This document shows positions 12,301 through 23,700 of a stretch of 62,500 nt of DNA, piece after piece. The DNA lies in NCBI GenBank assembly GCA_030141605.1, contig JAQGDQ010000065.1, forward strand, positions 302,501 through 365,000, written 5' to 3'. The number at the start of each line of letters is the position of its first letter. Position 1 is the stretch's first letter. The notes beneath the pieces are model-generated. The model did not search any database. It saw nothing but the letters and a program-made list of their open reading frames with translations, and was not told the DNA's origin. Both the position numbers and the translations under genes were made by a program. Source of the stretch: Tubiluchus corallicola (Eukaryota > Priapulida > Priapulimorpha > Priapulimorphida > Tubiluchidae).

Positions 12301-15300
12301 AAATAATGTATTTTTTAAATATCGATTTTAAATTTAATGTTGGAAAATACTATTGGCTATTACATCTTTCTAGGGAACCGTCACGTATGTTTTCTAATTA
12401 AAATTACATTAAGCAAAATAACTAAACAAGAAAAACAGTTAAATTTTAATGACAATGAAGCAACAAATTCTCCCAAAGATAAAATATGCTCAAATTCTAG
12501 CAGACGGCATTATTCTTATTTCTTGAGGATGAGGCAGTAAGGCACGGGAAACCTTGCGGCAAACTCGAGCTAAAACCTACACCCAAGCCATTGACTTACG
12601 CCGCTTAGGGGTAAGCATCGAAGTTCGGTTCGATTCGAATTCGAAAGTCACAATTCGGTTCGATTCGAATTCGCTTTCTGGTAGAGAATGCTCACCCCTA
12701 ACGCCGCTAGGATGAGAAAGGCACTGAAATGAACGTGCAAAGAAAAGAATTAGAAGTGTAGATTTCTGTTATTGTGCAGAGCGTAGGTTTGAGGCGGCAG
12801 AACTTTAGGACATTAAAATAGGTAAGCTGTCTTTAATTCAAATTTTCGATGGAACGACAACGATTCTGTCGGTGCCTATTTATTTTTTCGCGGTAACGCG
12901 CTCATTTACTTTTTATTATTTAGGTTGCTTCTAGACGAGTTAATGACAGATAAACGCATCAGTTAGACAGTCTCAGTTACTGTGTTAGTCCACCAAACAG
13001 TCACGCGCAAGCTTCTTATGGACTGCCTGTGTGTGTGGGAGAGAGAGAGAGAGAGAGACGGTGGAAACAGTTTTCTGTACTGAATTTTTTGTTCCATTCA
13101 TCGGGAAATGATTATTTTTCTTTCGTTATTTATGACAAATTTGAAATCTTATTTATGACTATTTATGACTATTTTGCAAGAAAAGTCATAAATAAAGTGC
13201 CCTGAATATTACCCAGCAGCAGCAATGCAACAGTCATTCTATTATGCACAATATTTTGCACATACTCACTTTGTATCTAAGTGTTGTGGGCTCCACAAGT
13301 TCTAATGGGCGGCCATTAACTTTAATGAGTCCATTTCCACGTTTGCAGTGTGCTACAGCCGTGGCAGTTTTCTATAACAACAAATCAGTATGCTAATCAT
13401 CAAATTTAACCTCAAAAGAAATTTAAAATTCACAATACTTAGTTAAAGGCCTCAAAGCCTTGTTCAAAATACTTGGTTTAAGGATTTTAGGACTCATACC
13501 CAAAACATCTCTAAAGTAAGCAGCAAATTTGTCCAAAAATGTGGCAAGAAAAAAGTAAACAGTTTGCTGCATAATAATCAACTACTCTTGTTTGTCACAT
13601 TCACTAGGAAAAACTTAAACGTGGTTAAACACAGTTGTCCAAGTCAAAAAAAGTTAAAACAAATGATATAGTTTGTTTAAGCAGTGGCATGCAGTGAGTT
13701 GTGAGACAATGCATGAAATCTGCTAAGTGATCTGGGAGAGTCTGTTAATCTCTTCCAGCGGGATCAGGGCCGCCAGTGCATTTTCCCATATTTCAATGTG
13801 TTTTGGACACCTAAATTGAGATCTATTTATTACATGCAGACTGCTTCAAGTATAAAGTATTGTTGTTACATAAAGTGTATAATCAGTGCATTTGGTTTTT
13901 AACAATGCTAACTTTATCAGAAAGATGTAAGTCTAAATCTGGCAGCAGAAATGCCTTCCAGATGGCACTTTTTAACTAGTATTATTTTAACTAGTAGAAA
14001 GTATTATTCATGATTACAGGCTGAAGCTGAGTCAGTCACTACTATATCAGCTGACTCACACAGTAAACCAGCTAGCTTGGATGAAGTTGACTGACTTTTC
14101 GGCTGAGTTGGCTTAAAGAAAAATCAGCTAAGTCAGCTAAAGCTACGAATTTTTCTCAACTAAATAAATGCTAAATTGTTAGTTAACTGTAAAATTATGG
14201 AGACAAATTTAATAAAAATAATTTGTGTTGCTTATGCACAGAAAAAGCTGATGTATAAATTTAAATAATGCATAATATAATTTAAATCCAACTCTTGGAG
14301 AGGGTGCGAGGCTTATCTTGATTACCAATGAATCAATGCCAAAACACCCAAATGCTTCTATACGTGTGACTAACGTTGCTTATTTGTGAATTTAATTTTC
14401 TGTTGACCGATTTTCTCGTTCAAAAATTTCTAAGTTGAGTATCTCTGCCAACACATGCACAATCTGAAGGGGGAATCGGCAATGCTCATGCCATATTTCA
14501 ACCAGTGAATTGTAGTGTCACGAGATTATCGCAAGAGCGAAAATTTTTGCAGCTGGCAAAAATGTCGGTTAGCTCGACTCACATCACTAGGTGGCTGGCG
14601 CGACTAAAGCTGGGTTTCTCATCGGCTAGGCTGACTGTAGAAATAAACTGGCTGGAGCTCAGGTGAAACGGCGCGGCTCTGGGCTCTATCCATAATACAT
14701 CTAAATTTGGTTGTGGTATAATTTTATATAAACTCAATTATCATTCATCAAGGCCTTGCCATATGGCAAATTACTTTGAGTCTCAAACTAGCTGAAAGTT
14801 CTGAACTTTAGCAGCTTTGATCATTCTGTAGTGAAGGTAGCAACAAGGTAGCTTATGCAGACATACACCCCATATATTCTATCTATGGCATTCCTAGACG
14901 ACTCTTTCACATTGTCTAATACTGGGCGATTCCATTTTAGGAAAAGGGGGAAATGATCTCTTTCACTGCTATCACACTTTGTGTGATGTTTACATCAAAG
15001 AAACAGATCAAGTCCAAGTGTGTAGTCATAATGACCGTTTGTTTGCTACAGTTTTCATAATACAGTTAGTATAAGCAATGTTCGACGTGATTAAAAAAAT
15101 ACATAGAAAAAATAAAAAACTACTTATGGACACATAAAACTTAATGATGACAAAGTTTCAAGTTCTTAAAAAATAACCCCCTACAACCTTATTTATTCAT
15201 TGGGACATGCTTTAACTTAACCTCAATTAATTAAAAGAGAGATTACCTTGCGACCAAAAACTTGCACAGATTGCACTGGACCTTTTGCTTGTGCTTGCGA

Positions 15301-15309
15301 TAAAGCCAT
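9308..15309 (-). CDS. RPS16: 40S ribosomal protein S16 (uS9)
   Basis: Four coding exons on the minus strand, in transcript order: 15309-15247, 13371-13270, 10364-10220 and 9453-9308 (456 nt, 151 aa, TAA stop). All junctions are GT-AG and in phase. Exon 2 encodes [20 protein letters not shown], exon 3 has [14 protein letters not shown] and [14 protein letters not shown], and exon 4 ends in the family's [13 protein letters not shown] tail. In uS9 this basic tail reaches the ribosomal P site and contacts tRNA. The protein acts in the cytosolic small subunit. The N-terminus ([20 protein letters not shown]) is five residues longer than human RPS16, and an acceptor-like TTATTGCAG sits directly before the ATG, so a further 5' exon is likely, either untranslated or carrying a different start. 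Intron 2 (13269-10365) carries transposon insertions. Identity is essentially certain; the exact start is less so. Confidence 0.96.
10800..10876 (+). mobile_element. Possible decayed tRNA-derived SINE head
   Basis: The run TGATGGCCTAGGAG resembles a Pol III A box. About 45 bases later, GGTCTGCAGGTTTAAGAGC resembles a degraded B box, spaced as in a tRNA-derived SINE. The opposite tail and target duplications were not found. It lies in RPS16 intron 2, antisense to the gene. Confidence 0.3.
12606..12700. mobile_element. Tiny nested hAT-like MITE (95 bp)
   Basis: Perfect 8-bp direct repeats ACGCCGCT flank it at 12598-12605 and 12701-12708. The ends read TAGGGGTAAGCAT on the left and TAGGGGTGAGCAT (opposite strand) on the right, with one mismatch in 13. 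The interior is largely two direct copies of TTCGGTTCGATTCGAATTCG (12618-12637 and 12653-12672), each itself partly palindromic. It lies inside the 11896-13204 element and is therefore younger than it. Confidence 0.85.
13028..13058. repeat. GT/GA microsatellite
   Basis: A short (GT)n run passes into about ten GA dinucleotides inside the larger hAT-like element. Confidence 0.8.
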
Positions 15310-18300
15310 TCTGCAATAACACATACTCTCAGTACTTGGTAATTCAAGATACATTGCTAATTCTAATAGTGAAGCAACATATTATACATTAAAGTTCAAA
15401 TAATACAGCAATCATTCTTTTCTGGATAAAAACATGAAATTTAAAAAATTAAGCATTTTAGGGCAAACAGCATTGAACATGTTCTTTCAAAGGGAAGAAT
15501 AGTCATTCACAAAATTTTTTAAAAGTGATAGAATCAAGTTTTCACAAGCTTGTCCATAAATGCAATTGCAAATTCTTTTAGATTTTTAGGTAGCTAATTA
15601 AAAGTCACCTATACCCACGTTTATTTCAAGAATGCTGACAATACATGTATCATTTTATAAAGTACTAGAATGAGCTGTTAACTTTATATGCGTAGCTAAC
15701 AATTACGTTGGCTTAGGCATATTGCGCGTGGTATGTATCACAGCACAGTTTTTTTCCAAAAAATCGTGATTTTTATGACATGCAGTCCTTAGTTTTATTA
15801 ATTTATTAATGTTATTTTGAAGTAATGCAATACATGAAGCAAACTAAATTAAGCTGAACTCGAATTTAATTTAATTTGTTTCAGTAATGCCCTCCCAAAT
15901 TACTGAAACCATTTTGCATCATGGTATAATTCTACAAAATATATATATCAGAAGAAGCAATTGTAGAAGTAACACTGGGATCTTCAGGAAATTGTTTAGT
16001 CTTCATTCTTAAACATAGAGAGCACGGACGGCTCCCTATGGCACCACGGATGTGCTTTCACATCTCGGAAAATTCGAAGTTGTAAAAAGATTGCTTTGTG
16101 TGATGAACGCGTAAATAAAATGGGAGACAACAAGGAATCATAAATTTAAGACAGGCAGCTTACTACGACCATTGTTACAAAAAGAAAATTGCAATAAATT
16201 GGAATAAAATCAAATGGAATACTTAAGAGATGTTTAGTCCCAAGAGATCCTATTCATATTTATTTTATCACTTCTTCTACAACTAGTCTTTTTAAAAACA
16301 TAGCAATAGATCGTTTTTTACCTAAATCTGTGTGCTGCTTTACCTGTAGTTCCCAGTGAGCTTAAAGATATAATTAAAGGAAAGGCCAAGCCTTCTGGGA
16401 AGTTAGTTTATTTCAATGTTTGAGAAAAATGTTAGTCTTAAGGATATAGTAATAAAAGTGTGGTAAGCGCCTCGGATATTAGTAAAATCACTTTAATGTT
16501 TCGATCATTTAGCGCTTGGGCACTCCCATTTTGAACTCGCATTCTTCCACCAGTGATGTCATTCATCGACTAAAGAAAAGGTACACACTGTTCATTTCTG
16601 TCAAAAGTATGCAACAAGTTTTTACAAAAAAATAGATAGCTAATTTTCTGATGTAAGCTGCAGATGTCTGAATTAGTTTTAGAGGCGTGTGCTTATGGGA
16701 AGCCATGATGTGTTTACAAAAAGTTACCAGTTACTAAGAATGTTACTGAAACTGAAAGTACAAACCGAAACCGAACTTTATGAAGCATGGGAAACCGATA
16801 CCGAAAGAAACCGAACCGAAATCTTCTTTACAAAGCCAACTATTATCAAAACTAAAAAAATTCTGAAATAACTAAAATACTTTGTTTTTGCTTGTTTGTT
16901 TATATTTGCCCTGATGCAAGCTTGATAGAAATAGCTAGGCAAAAAATACCTAACCAAAGAAGTAGAACAATGTTTATGGTTAAAGATCGTGAAGCTACAA
17001 AAAATTGACAATTTTATTTTGTAAATACATGTATTTTGTTGCCTATATTTTACAAATTATAATATTAAACTTGGTTTTATTCAAATTATGCCTTGATATT
17101 TCAGTTGCTTGTGCCTGGCGACCTTAAGGCTTCATAGTCGTCAGCACTGCAGACATGACGCATATCCTCCGTAAAAAACATGCTACAAATGGTATAAAAA
17201 CTTAAATAAACGATATTTACGCTTTATTTGAACTATTTTAACCAATATTTTTCAGCGATTTCTATCATCTAGCAAAAAAGGTAAGCTGAATAAAAACTGA
17301 TAAAACCTCGGAAAAATGCTACCAAAAATTCGGCTATGAAACTTGATAATTTTCGACAAAATTGAGACTCAACTGAAAGTGCAATTGTTGGCAAACCGAA
17401 ACGAATGATGGCTACCACAGTTTGGTAATTTCTAAACAGCAGTAGTATAAATTAATTTCAAGCTTTGTAAATAGTTTTTTGCAGATTTCTTTGTTGCATA
17501 TTTCTAAGCGATAACAGTAAAAAACTCAACATACTGTGGTATAGCCACTAATTTTTCAGAACATTTGTTTAACACGTTTCAAACATTCTGTAGAGATTAA
17601 CACGTATTCTTGGACAAGGTATTTTATAAAGAGGCAAAACGCTGAAACGTTTTTTAATTAGAATTGCTTTAAATTTTGTCGTTTCAGCTATTATGCAAGA
17701 AAATGGCTTGTGGTCGCTGTGTCACTGACGTACAAAGAGCTGCTAACGAGTTTCATACAAGAGAGAAAAGCTAAAAAAATCCATGAGCAAAAGCAGACAC
17801 CATGCGTAAAAGGTCGACCGTTGTGACATCTCGTAAGCAGTTTCGGAGAGTTTTGTGTTTTTTTAGTCGTCAAAAGGTGGCAACACTAGATAAAATTCCT
17901 TAGTTACAGAAAAACATTGAACATGTTATTGAATCTTCGATGTTTGTTAGATTTAATCACTTAATCCTGTTAAATTTTGTTTAAAAAGTGAAGTTAATAT
18001 TAGACACATTTAGTCAAAGTATTACGGTTATTGACTAGGAACTAGTAAGAGTTCGTGGGAAAGCTGTTTAAAAGGTAAACCAGTTATACTTTATTTTCTA
18101 TATATATTATTACTAACAGTAATACTAATAGTACTTTAGTTATTAATTATTACCTTATACCATATTACCTTATCCAAAGAAATAAGGACCTACATGGTAA
18201 CTATCTATAAACGGTCCTCTTTCATGTGTCTTTTGAAACTGTCAACTGATTGCGATTGCGATACTCGACTCTCTCCACCTATCAGAAGCGGGCACTTTTA

Positions 18301-18413
18301 TAGGGTGCAAATTCTATTTTTCTATAACGCTGATCTTTTAGTTGTCTTTTCCGACTTTAATGTCTTTATTTGTCTTTATCCTGTATTCCATGCATTCGTT
18401 CACTAGATTTCTG
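15310..18413. other. Intergenic sequence upstream of RPS16, no gene seen
   Basis: This should contain the RPS16 promoter and any 5' untranslated exon, but no convincing TATA element or 5' TOP start could be fixed. It carries one copy of a dispersed repeat (about 16375-16685). The remaining frames are short and without recognisable domains. Confidence 0.5.
16375..16685 (-). repeat. Dispersed ~300-bp repeat, copy 1 (minus orientation)
   Basis: The reverse complement of this stretch aligns with 22640-22965. The best-conserved core includes TGGTGGAAGAATG, AAAATGGGAG, TTAAAGTGATTTTAC and CTTTTATTACTA in the same order and spacing. No terminal repeats or reading frame were found, so the class is unknown. 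Confidence 0.7.
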
Positions 18414-18471
18414 ATTTATTCCGAGTACGAATAAAAGTGATATATCACTTTTATTCGTACTCGGAATAAAT
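18414..18471. repeat. Perfect 58-bp palindrome
   Basis: Two 29-base arms are exact reverse complements with no spacer (centre ..GTGATA/TATCAC..). The left arm begins ATTTATTCCGAGTACGAATA. It is followed directly by a (TA)n tract to about 18488. Transcribed, it would fold into a perfect hairpin; in DNA it could extrude a cruciform. It might be a recently inserted palindromic MITE at a TA-rich target, or an inverted-duplication scar. No other copy was noticed in the window. Confidence 0.95.
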
Positions 18472-19332
18472 ATATATATATATATATAATCCACCTTGAA
18501 GTTGAGGTGCAGGCTGTGCACTGAAAAATGTAATCTTGAGAAAAACACGATTAAAGTCTGTCATTGTTTTTTGTCGCATCTCTACAAAACTCTTAGCAAC
18601 CATGCGAAAGTGTGGATGTTATGGACTTTACAAGAGCAAATTGAAGTTATGTTTAAATCCATTAGATGGTTTTTCCTGATGAAGATCTCGTATTGTCAAC
18701 AGAAAAAAACTTGAAGCAAAATGGCTGCTTCCATGGGCTACAATCGGAATCAGAAAACACAAGTTTTTTACAACTGGATAGTGTCATTTTGGGATATTGA
18801 AGGTGATGATGGTGAATTGTACTGAGTACTGACTGCATCCTATGTTGCCTATTTTGTACTTAGTAGTCTACTTCTGCACTTATGGAATGCCTGGCAGTCT
18901 CCACTAATTGATAAAATCAAGGAGAGTAGGTCCACCTTCCAAGGTGACCTTGAAGGATATTTTCAAAATCTGGTGGAAAGAAATTGGTTGTAATCAATTT
19001 TGAAATTGCACTTGGATGTTTAAGGCAGGCCTTGGACATGGTCTGGATGGGATTTGTTGGCTTATTTTGAAGTAGTGTTCATCTAAGTTTTCATTACTAA
19101 TGTATCTTCTACATTTGAAGATCTTTAAATTCTGATAAACTCACCTATTCTTTGACTGATGCAATTGTCACTCCTATTCCAAAGGTTGTTAACACCACAA
19201 AATGTGAAACACTAACACAACTGAAACCCAAATCATCTACATCTGTTGTTGTAAAATTTTTAGAACAGCTAACAGCTATTTAAACTTTAGAACAGTTTAA
19301 TAGATAAAATGGTCTTACTATGATATCATTAA

Positions 19333-19859
19333 TATAATTATTATGAAACACACTTTTAGATTGCTTTATCAGTGCTTACCTTCTTAAATTCATTAGTCAT
19401 TTTTGGTTGATAATCATATTAAAAATAGCATTAATAATATACTGTTATTTATTATTCATTTAGTTTAAAGCCATTATGACCTTACAGGTACATGCAACTT
19501 TGCTTCTTTTGCTAGTGTCAATATTGCGTAGTTAAATTAATTTGTTAGTTATTTTGCTTTTAATTAGTTAATTCTGCTCATAGAATTCTGCTTTACTAAT
19601 TTTGTTTTCACTTTGTTTTGCGTAAATTTGCATAATTTTATTTACCATAATTGTTTGCCATCAATTTAATTTTGATCTGTTTTCCTATTCTATTCTTTAT
19701 TTTGTTCTAATAATATTTGCTTGCCATGCTGAAACTAGTAAACTCACTATTTGGGGGCCATCCTATCCCTTTCTAAACTTTGTAACTCATTGTTATATAC
19801 TATCTATGATTATTAATGGCATTAATAATGATCATTATTACTATCTATGGCAAAAATAA

Positions 19860-19948
<89 letters not shown>
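19333..19948 (+). mobile_element. Retroposon 3' fragment with (TTA)n tail nested in a LINE
   Basis: This stretch splits two adjacent parts of the LINE reverse transcriptase and ends in about 29 TTA units (19861-19948). The sequence before the tail (GGGGGCCATCCTATCCC, then short AT-rich text) reads like a LINE 3' UTR. Similar words flank it (TATCATTAAT on the left, TATCATTTAAT on the right), a possible target duplication. The exact left edge is uncertain. Confidence 0.45.
19861..19948 (+). repeat. (TTA)n microsatellite, about 29 units
   Basis: Uninterrupted TTA triplets for about 88 bases. It is probably the 3' tail of the nested retroposon and likely to vary in length. Confidence 0.97.
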
Positions 19949-20789
19949 CATTTAATTAATGAAACGTTCTTCAAGTTTCAATATGATTTGCTACCTAGCC
20001 ATTCTGTTGTTTCTAATTTGCTTGATTCTATCAATGAATGGGCTAAACCTTTTGATAAAGACTATGTCATGGGTACTAATATAATTTATCTTAATTTTTG
20101 TAAAGCATTTGATTCTGTCCCCTTTAAAAGGCTGTTGTGTAAATTTGAATTTTCTGGTATTTGTGGTAGAGAGTTATGCTGGTTTTGCCAGTTTATTACA
20201 TCCTGTCAACTGCACCTTTTACTAAGTGCTGTTGTTAGCCAAGCATACATTGTCATATGGGTTTCAGCTGGTATAAAATTGTTATTGAAAATAATGTCAC
20301 CTTGAAAGAAGTGTTTAGAGATTTTTCTGTATTATCTCATAAGATTGTGAAAGGATGTGATTTATTACCTATGCAGTTAGCCACAATAAGTTCACCAAAA
20401 GAATGTATAAGTTCTACAGAAAATAGAAATTTTGATTTTTAGTAATGAATTAGTTGAGAGACATCCTTGAATGTGTGGCGTCTTTTAAATTAATTGCTTT
20501 GTCTTTTTGTACACGTGTAAATAATATCTGTTTGTTTTTATCTGTGCTTGTTTCCCGTGTTCAATATTGTATTTATGTTTGCTATGAGTTTACTTATCTA
20601 TTTTTAATTGAACCGCTTATGTAATTTTACACTTGTGTTCGAAAATAAATGTAATCAGACTATGGCTGGCAATTGTGCCGTGCTTTATCTCATTTTCCTA
20701 CTTATTTGCAGAGGTAGTCTTGGAGAGACTGTTTTTGTTGCAGTTGGTAATTATGAAAGAAAATTTCTTGTAGAACAAAGTGTTTTAGA

Positions 20790-23700
20790 ATGGCTGCAAA
20801 TCGACCACCTTCTGCTTCGGGATCAAGACGTTTAGGTACTGGACAACGACCACCAACAACAAGTGCCCAGAGACCTCCAAGTTCAAGTGCTATGCGACCA
20901 GGAACAGCATCAAGATTGGCAACAGCAGCAGCTATGAGCCAACCTGGTAAGTTTTAGTTATCCTTATCTTTTTTGGATTTTAGACTGTTTAAAATTAAAT
21001 ATTTTTCTGGTCACTTTATAGCTTCTAAATTGCATTATTGCATGAGCATTGAGCAGTAGACAACTGTGTGTTCAACACAGTCACTGTTTTAATTCGGTTG
21101 AAAAAATATTAGCTGCCTTCTCTTTGACTTGTTACTTGTTTATAGGAACAGCACGTACCAGTTCAACTCGAGGCAGCCCAGTAGGTGGAGGCAGTGCGCT
21201 TAACACTCAGATTCAAGTTTTGGACCGTCCAACTACACAGCAAGGGCTTGGTGGAATCAAGACTGTAGTGAAAGGATCTCAACGCATGGTTCAGGATAGA
21301 TCTTATTATCTTGGTGTGTTGCGTACTAAGACAGCTGAGTTGAACACTGAAATAGAACGGTAAACTTAATCATTTTTATTAAATAAACACTGAGAGAGGC
21401 ATTTTAGTTGTATTGATCAATGTGTTCTTGGAATGTCACGAAGTCCCACCAGAATCGGGGCTCTGAAACAGAATCTGAATTAGAGCTTTAGTTCGATTTG
21501 ATCTCCTGAACTTTTATGTTTCTTAAGAACCAACCCGATTTTCCAGAGATTTTTAAAAAAAATTCAGTTTTGCTTTGACTGCAGAAGTGATTTGGTAGCA
21601 CTTTTTTTGCAAAGGTAATAATACGTACGCTCTTTTACTTTTAAACTTTAGTTAAAAATTACTTGATTCGCTGCCTTTTTTGATTGCGATTTTTACTGCT
21701 AGTTTTTTGTATTAGTTTAACAGAGCACTTCACACAACAAGGCTTGCGGTTTTTTGTTATCCAAATTTTATATGAAATGATTTATTAGTCCCTTGCAGAA
21801 AAACATCTGTTACAAAATAACCAGATCATAGTCTTTTTTATTGCAGAACAAGTGTCAGCTATAACTTTTTTTCCTGAAAATCACTGCTGTTTTATTAATC
21901 TGCCATAACTTGATTGAGAACGCCATAGATTCGAACTATGGTGTCAAGACATAGATGTGGTGTCAAGAGCTGAAAAAAATCCAGATTCAAATTCAATTCT
22001 TTTTTGAAAATAATTTTAAATTGAGATTTGGATTCAATCCAGCTTCGAAATTTATTTTAAACTAAGTCTCGGACTTGATCTGGATTCAAAAATTATTGTA
22101 AAGTGAAATTCTGTGTAGATTCGGATTCAGTAATTTCAGATTCATGACATCTTTAATGTAGTGGTTAGTTTTATTCATAGCTACTGGTATTTATCTTTGA
22201 GATGTGTATCACTTGATGCTCTTTACTGTAATCAATTGTATAGTGTGTCATATTGTAATATAGTAAAATGTTCATGTAATGATTATTGTAATCACACAAC
22301 AATTGGTGTCTTTTTTGTACATCTTTATGATTGTGGGTATTTTGGCATTAATTTTACCAGTTTACTTTCTGATTCCTGTGTAAATCAAGTATGTTTGTTA
22401 CTGATTTAAAGAAAATGACAAGTCACTTTGTAAGTTGAGTTTATTTTACTATTATCATTTAAACTTAGAAAAGTTTTTTTACTGTTATCATTTAAATTTA
22501 GAAAAATATAACAAAGAAATTTGCAAAAAACTGTAAATTTCCAGGTGTAGTGGCAACCACCATTCACTTGAAAATTATAGCATAATTGGTGGATTTCATG
22601 AATTTCGTAGCTTTCTGTAAGCACCAGCTGTTTTCAAACTATTTCAAATTTCTGCTGCTTATCTAATGTTCATGCAAAAATATCACAAAATTACCTGTCT
22701 GATTTTTTGTAAAAACTTATACTTTTAAATGGAAATTGACGTGCATTGGTATTCTTCAACTTGTGAATGACGTCATTGGTGGAAGAATGGGCATTTAAAA
22801 TGGGAGCGCCAAAGTGTGAAAAGTGATCGTGACTTTAAAGTGATTTTACGAATTACACGAGGTGCTTATCACCCTTTTATTACTAAATCCTTTTAATATT
22901 TTTCGCAAACGTTGAAATTAGCCCAACTTTTGAGACCGCTTAGCATTTCTTTTAATAGTACATTTGTTTTTTTCATGGACCATGTTCTTGTCATGTGGTT
23001 GCGTGTGATTGCAACAGTTTGTCAGTAGAGACTGAAAACTTTCAACGTGAGAACTCTCAATTTTTACTGTACGAGAAAAAAGCTGAAGCCTTAGCTCAAG
23101 AGATTAAAGATTTACAGGTATTTTATATTATCTTGTTTTGTTTTTGTCAGTGTTTAAGCAAATGATGCTTTCAGTAATGTTTTTCTTTGTTTAAGGATAA
23201 TTACGAAACTACTTAACCGCTATATTTTATAATATATTGATCTATATGGAAATATATAATATGCATGTATACCAACTGCTATCTTTATTCTTAGGGTGAG
23301 CTAGTGGACTATAACACACTTTTAGACAAAGTTAACACAGACAGGCCCATTAATGAAGTTCAAGATGATGTGAATTACCTGAAGCAACAGAATGACACAG
23401 AAGCAAAGAACATTGATGCCATATTTACCAACAAACAAGAAAAAGCAAGTTTATGCTCTGTATTTTTTATTTTTGTTTTTTTATTTATGTATTACTTATG
23501 TTAATAATCATTCTTTTTACTGGTTTGTTTGGGTGAATGAAGAAAATATCACATCTGCTCTTGGTACTCCTGTTGTTGTTTCTAAATCTTCATGTCATAA
23601 TTTTGGCTCTTCCTGCATAGAGCATAGAAAGACCAGTCTAGTCGAAATTTAAATATATTAATAGCTAACTTTTACTTTAACATCAGCGAAACTGTAAAAA

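Larger units (their letters stand above)
11896..13204. mobile_element. hAT-like non-autonomous element (1,309 bp) in RPS16 intron 2
   Basis: Both sides carry the 8-bp duplication AATATTAC (11888-11895 and 13205-13212). The first 23 bases of the two ends, read inward on opposite strands, are identical, starting CAGGGCACTTTATTTATGAC and then TTT. Just inside both ends the word TTATTTATGACTATTTATGA occurs in the same orientation. The 8-bp duplication and CAGGG start fit hAT. The only open frame (12337-12540, 67 codons) resembles no transposase I know, so this copy depends on another element. Inside are a nested 95-bp element (12606-12700) and a GT/GA microsatellite near 13030-13058. Its right end is 65 bp from the RPS16 exon-2 donor. 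Confidence 0.88.
19020..20450 (+). mobile_element. Decayed LINE reverse transcriptase, interrupted
   Basis: In shifting frames, the region up to 19330 gives RT-like text (GLDG..., then LTDAIVTPIPKV and VVVKFLEQL), matching the segment before and around the NYRPIS motif. It resumes at about 19950 with FQYDLLPSHSVVSNLLDSINE and NIIYLNFCKAFDSVPFKRLL, the region around the first catalytic Asp block (here LNFCKAFDSV instead of LDFSKAFDSV). Between the halves lies an insertion of about 0.6 kb ending in (TTA)n. Stops and frameshifts make it a dead non-LTR element, probably of the CR1/Jockey group. The 3' part after 20310 is unclear. Confidence 0.7.

Noticed and set aside
13683-14690. Possible further hAT-like element(s) with CAGTGGCATG, CAGGGCCGCC and CAGAGCCGCG ends
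   Set aside because: Ends look hAT-like, but no pair is flanked by matching 8-mers (AGCGGGAT against GGCTCTAT), so the limits cannot be supported.
17691-17873. 60-codon minus-strand frame upstream of IFT74
   Set aside because: No domain, no splice partners, and no recognisable family.
19847-20305. 152-codon frame starting with a long poly-Tyr run
   Set aside because: The Tyr run is the (TTA)n microsatellite read in frame; the remainder is LINE reverse transcriptase.
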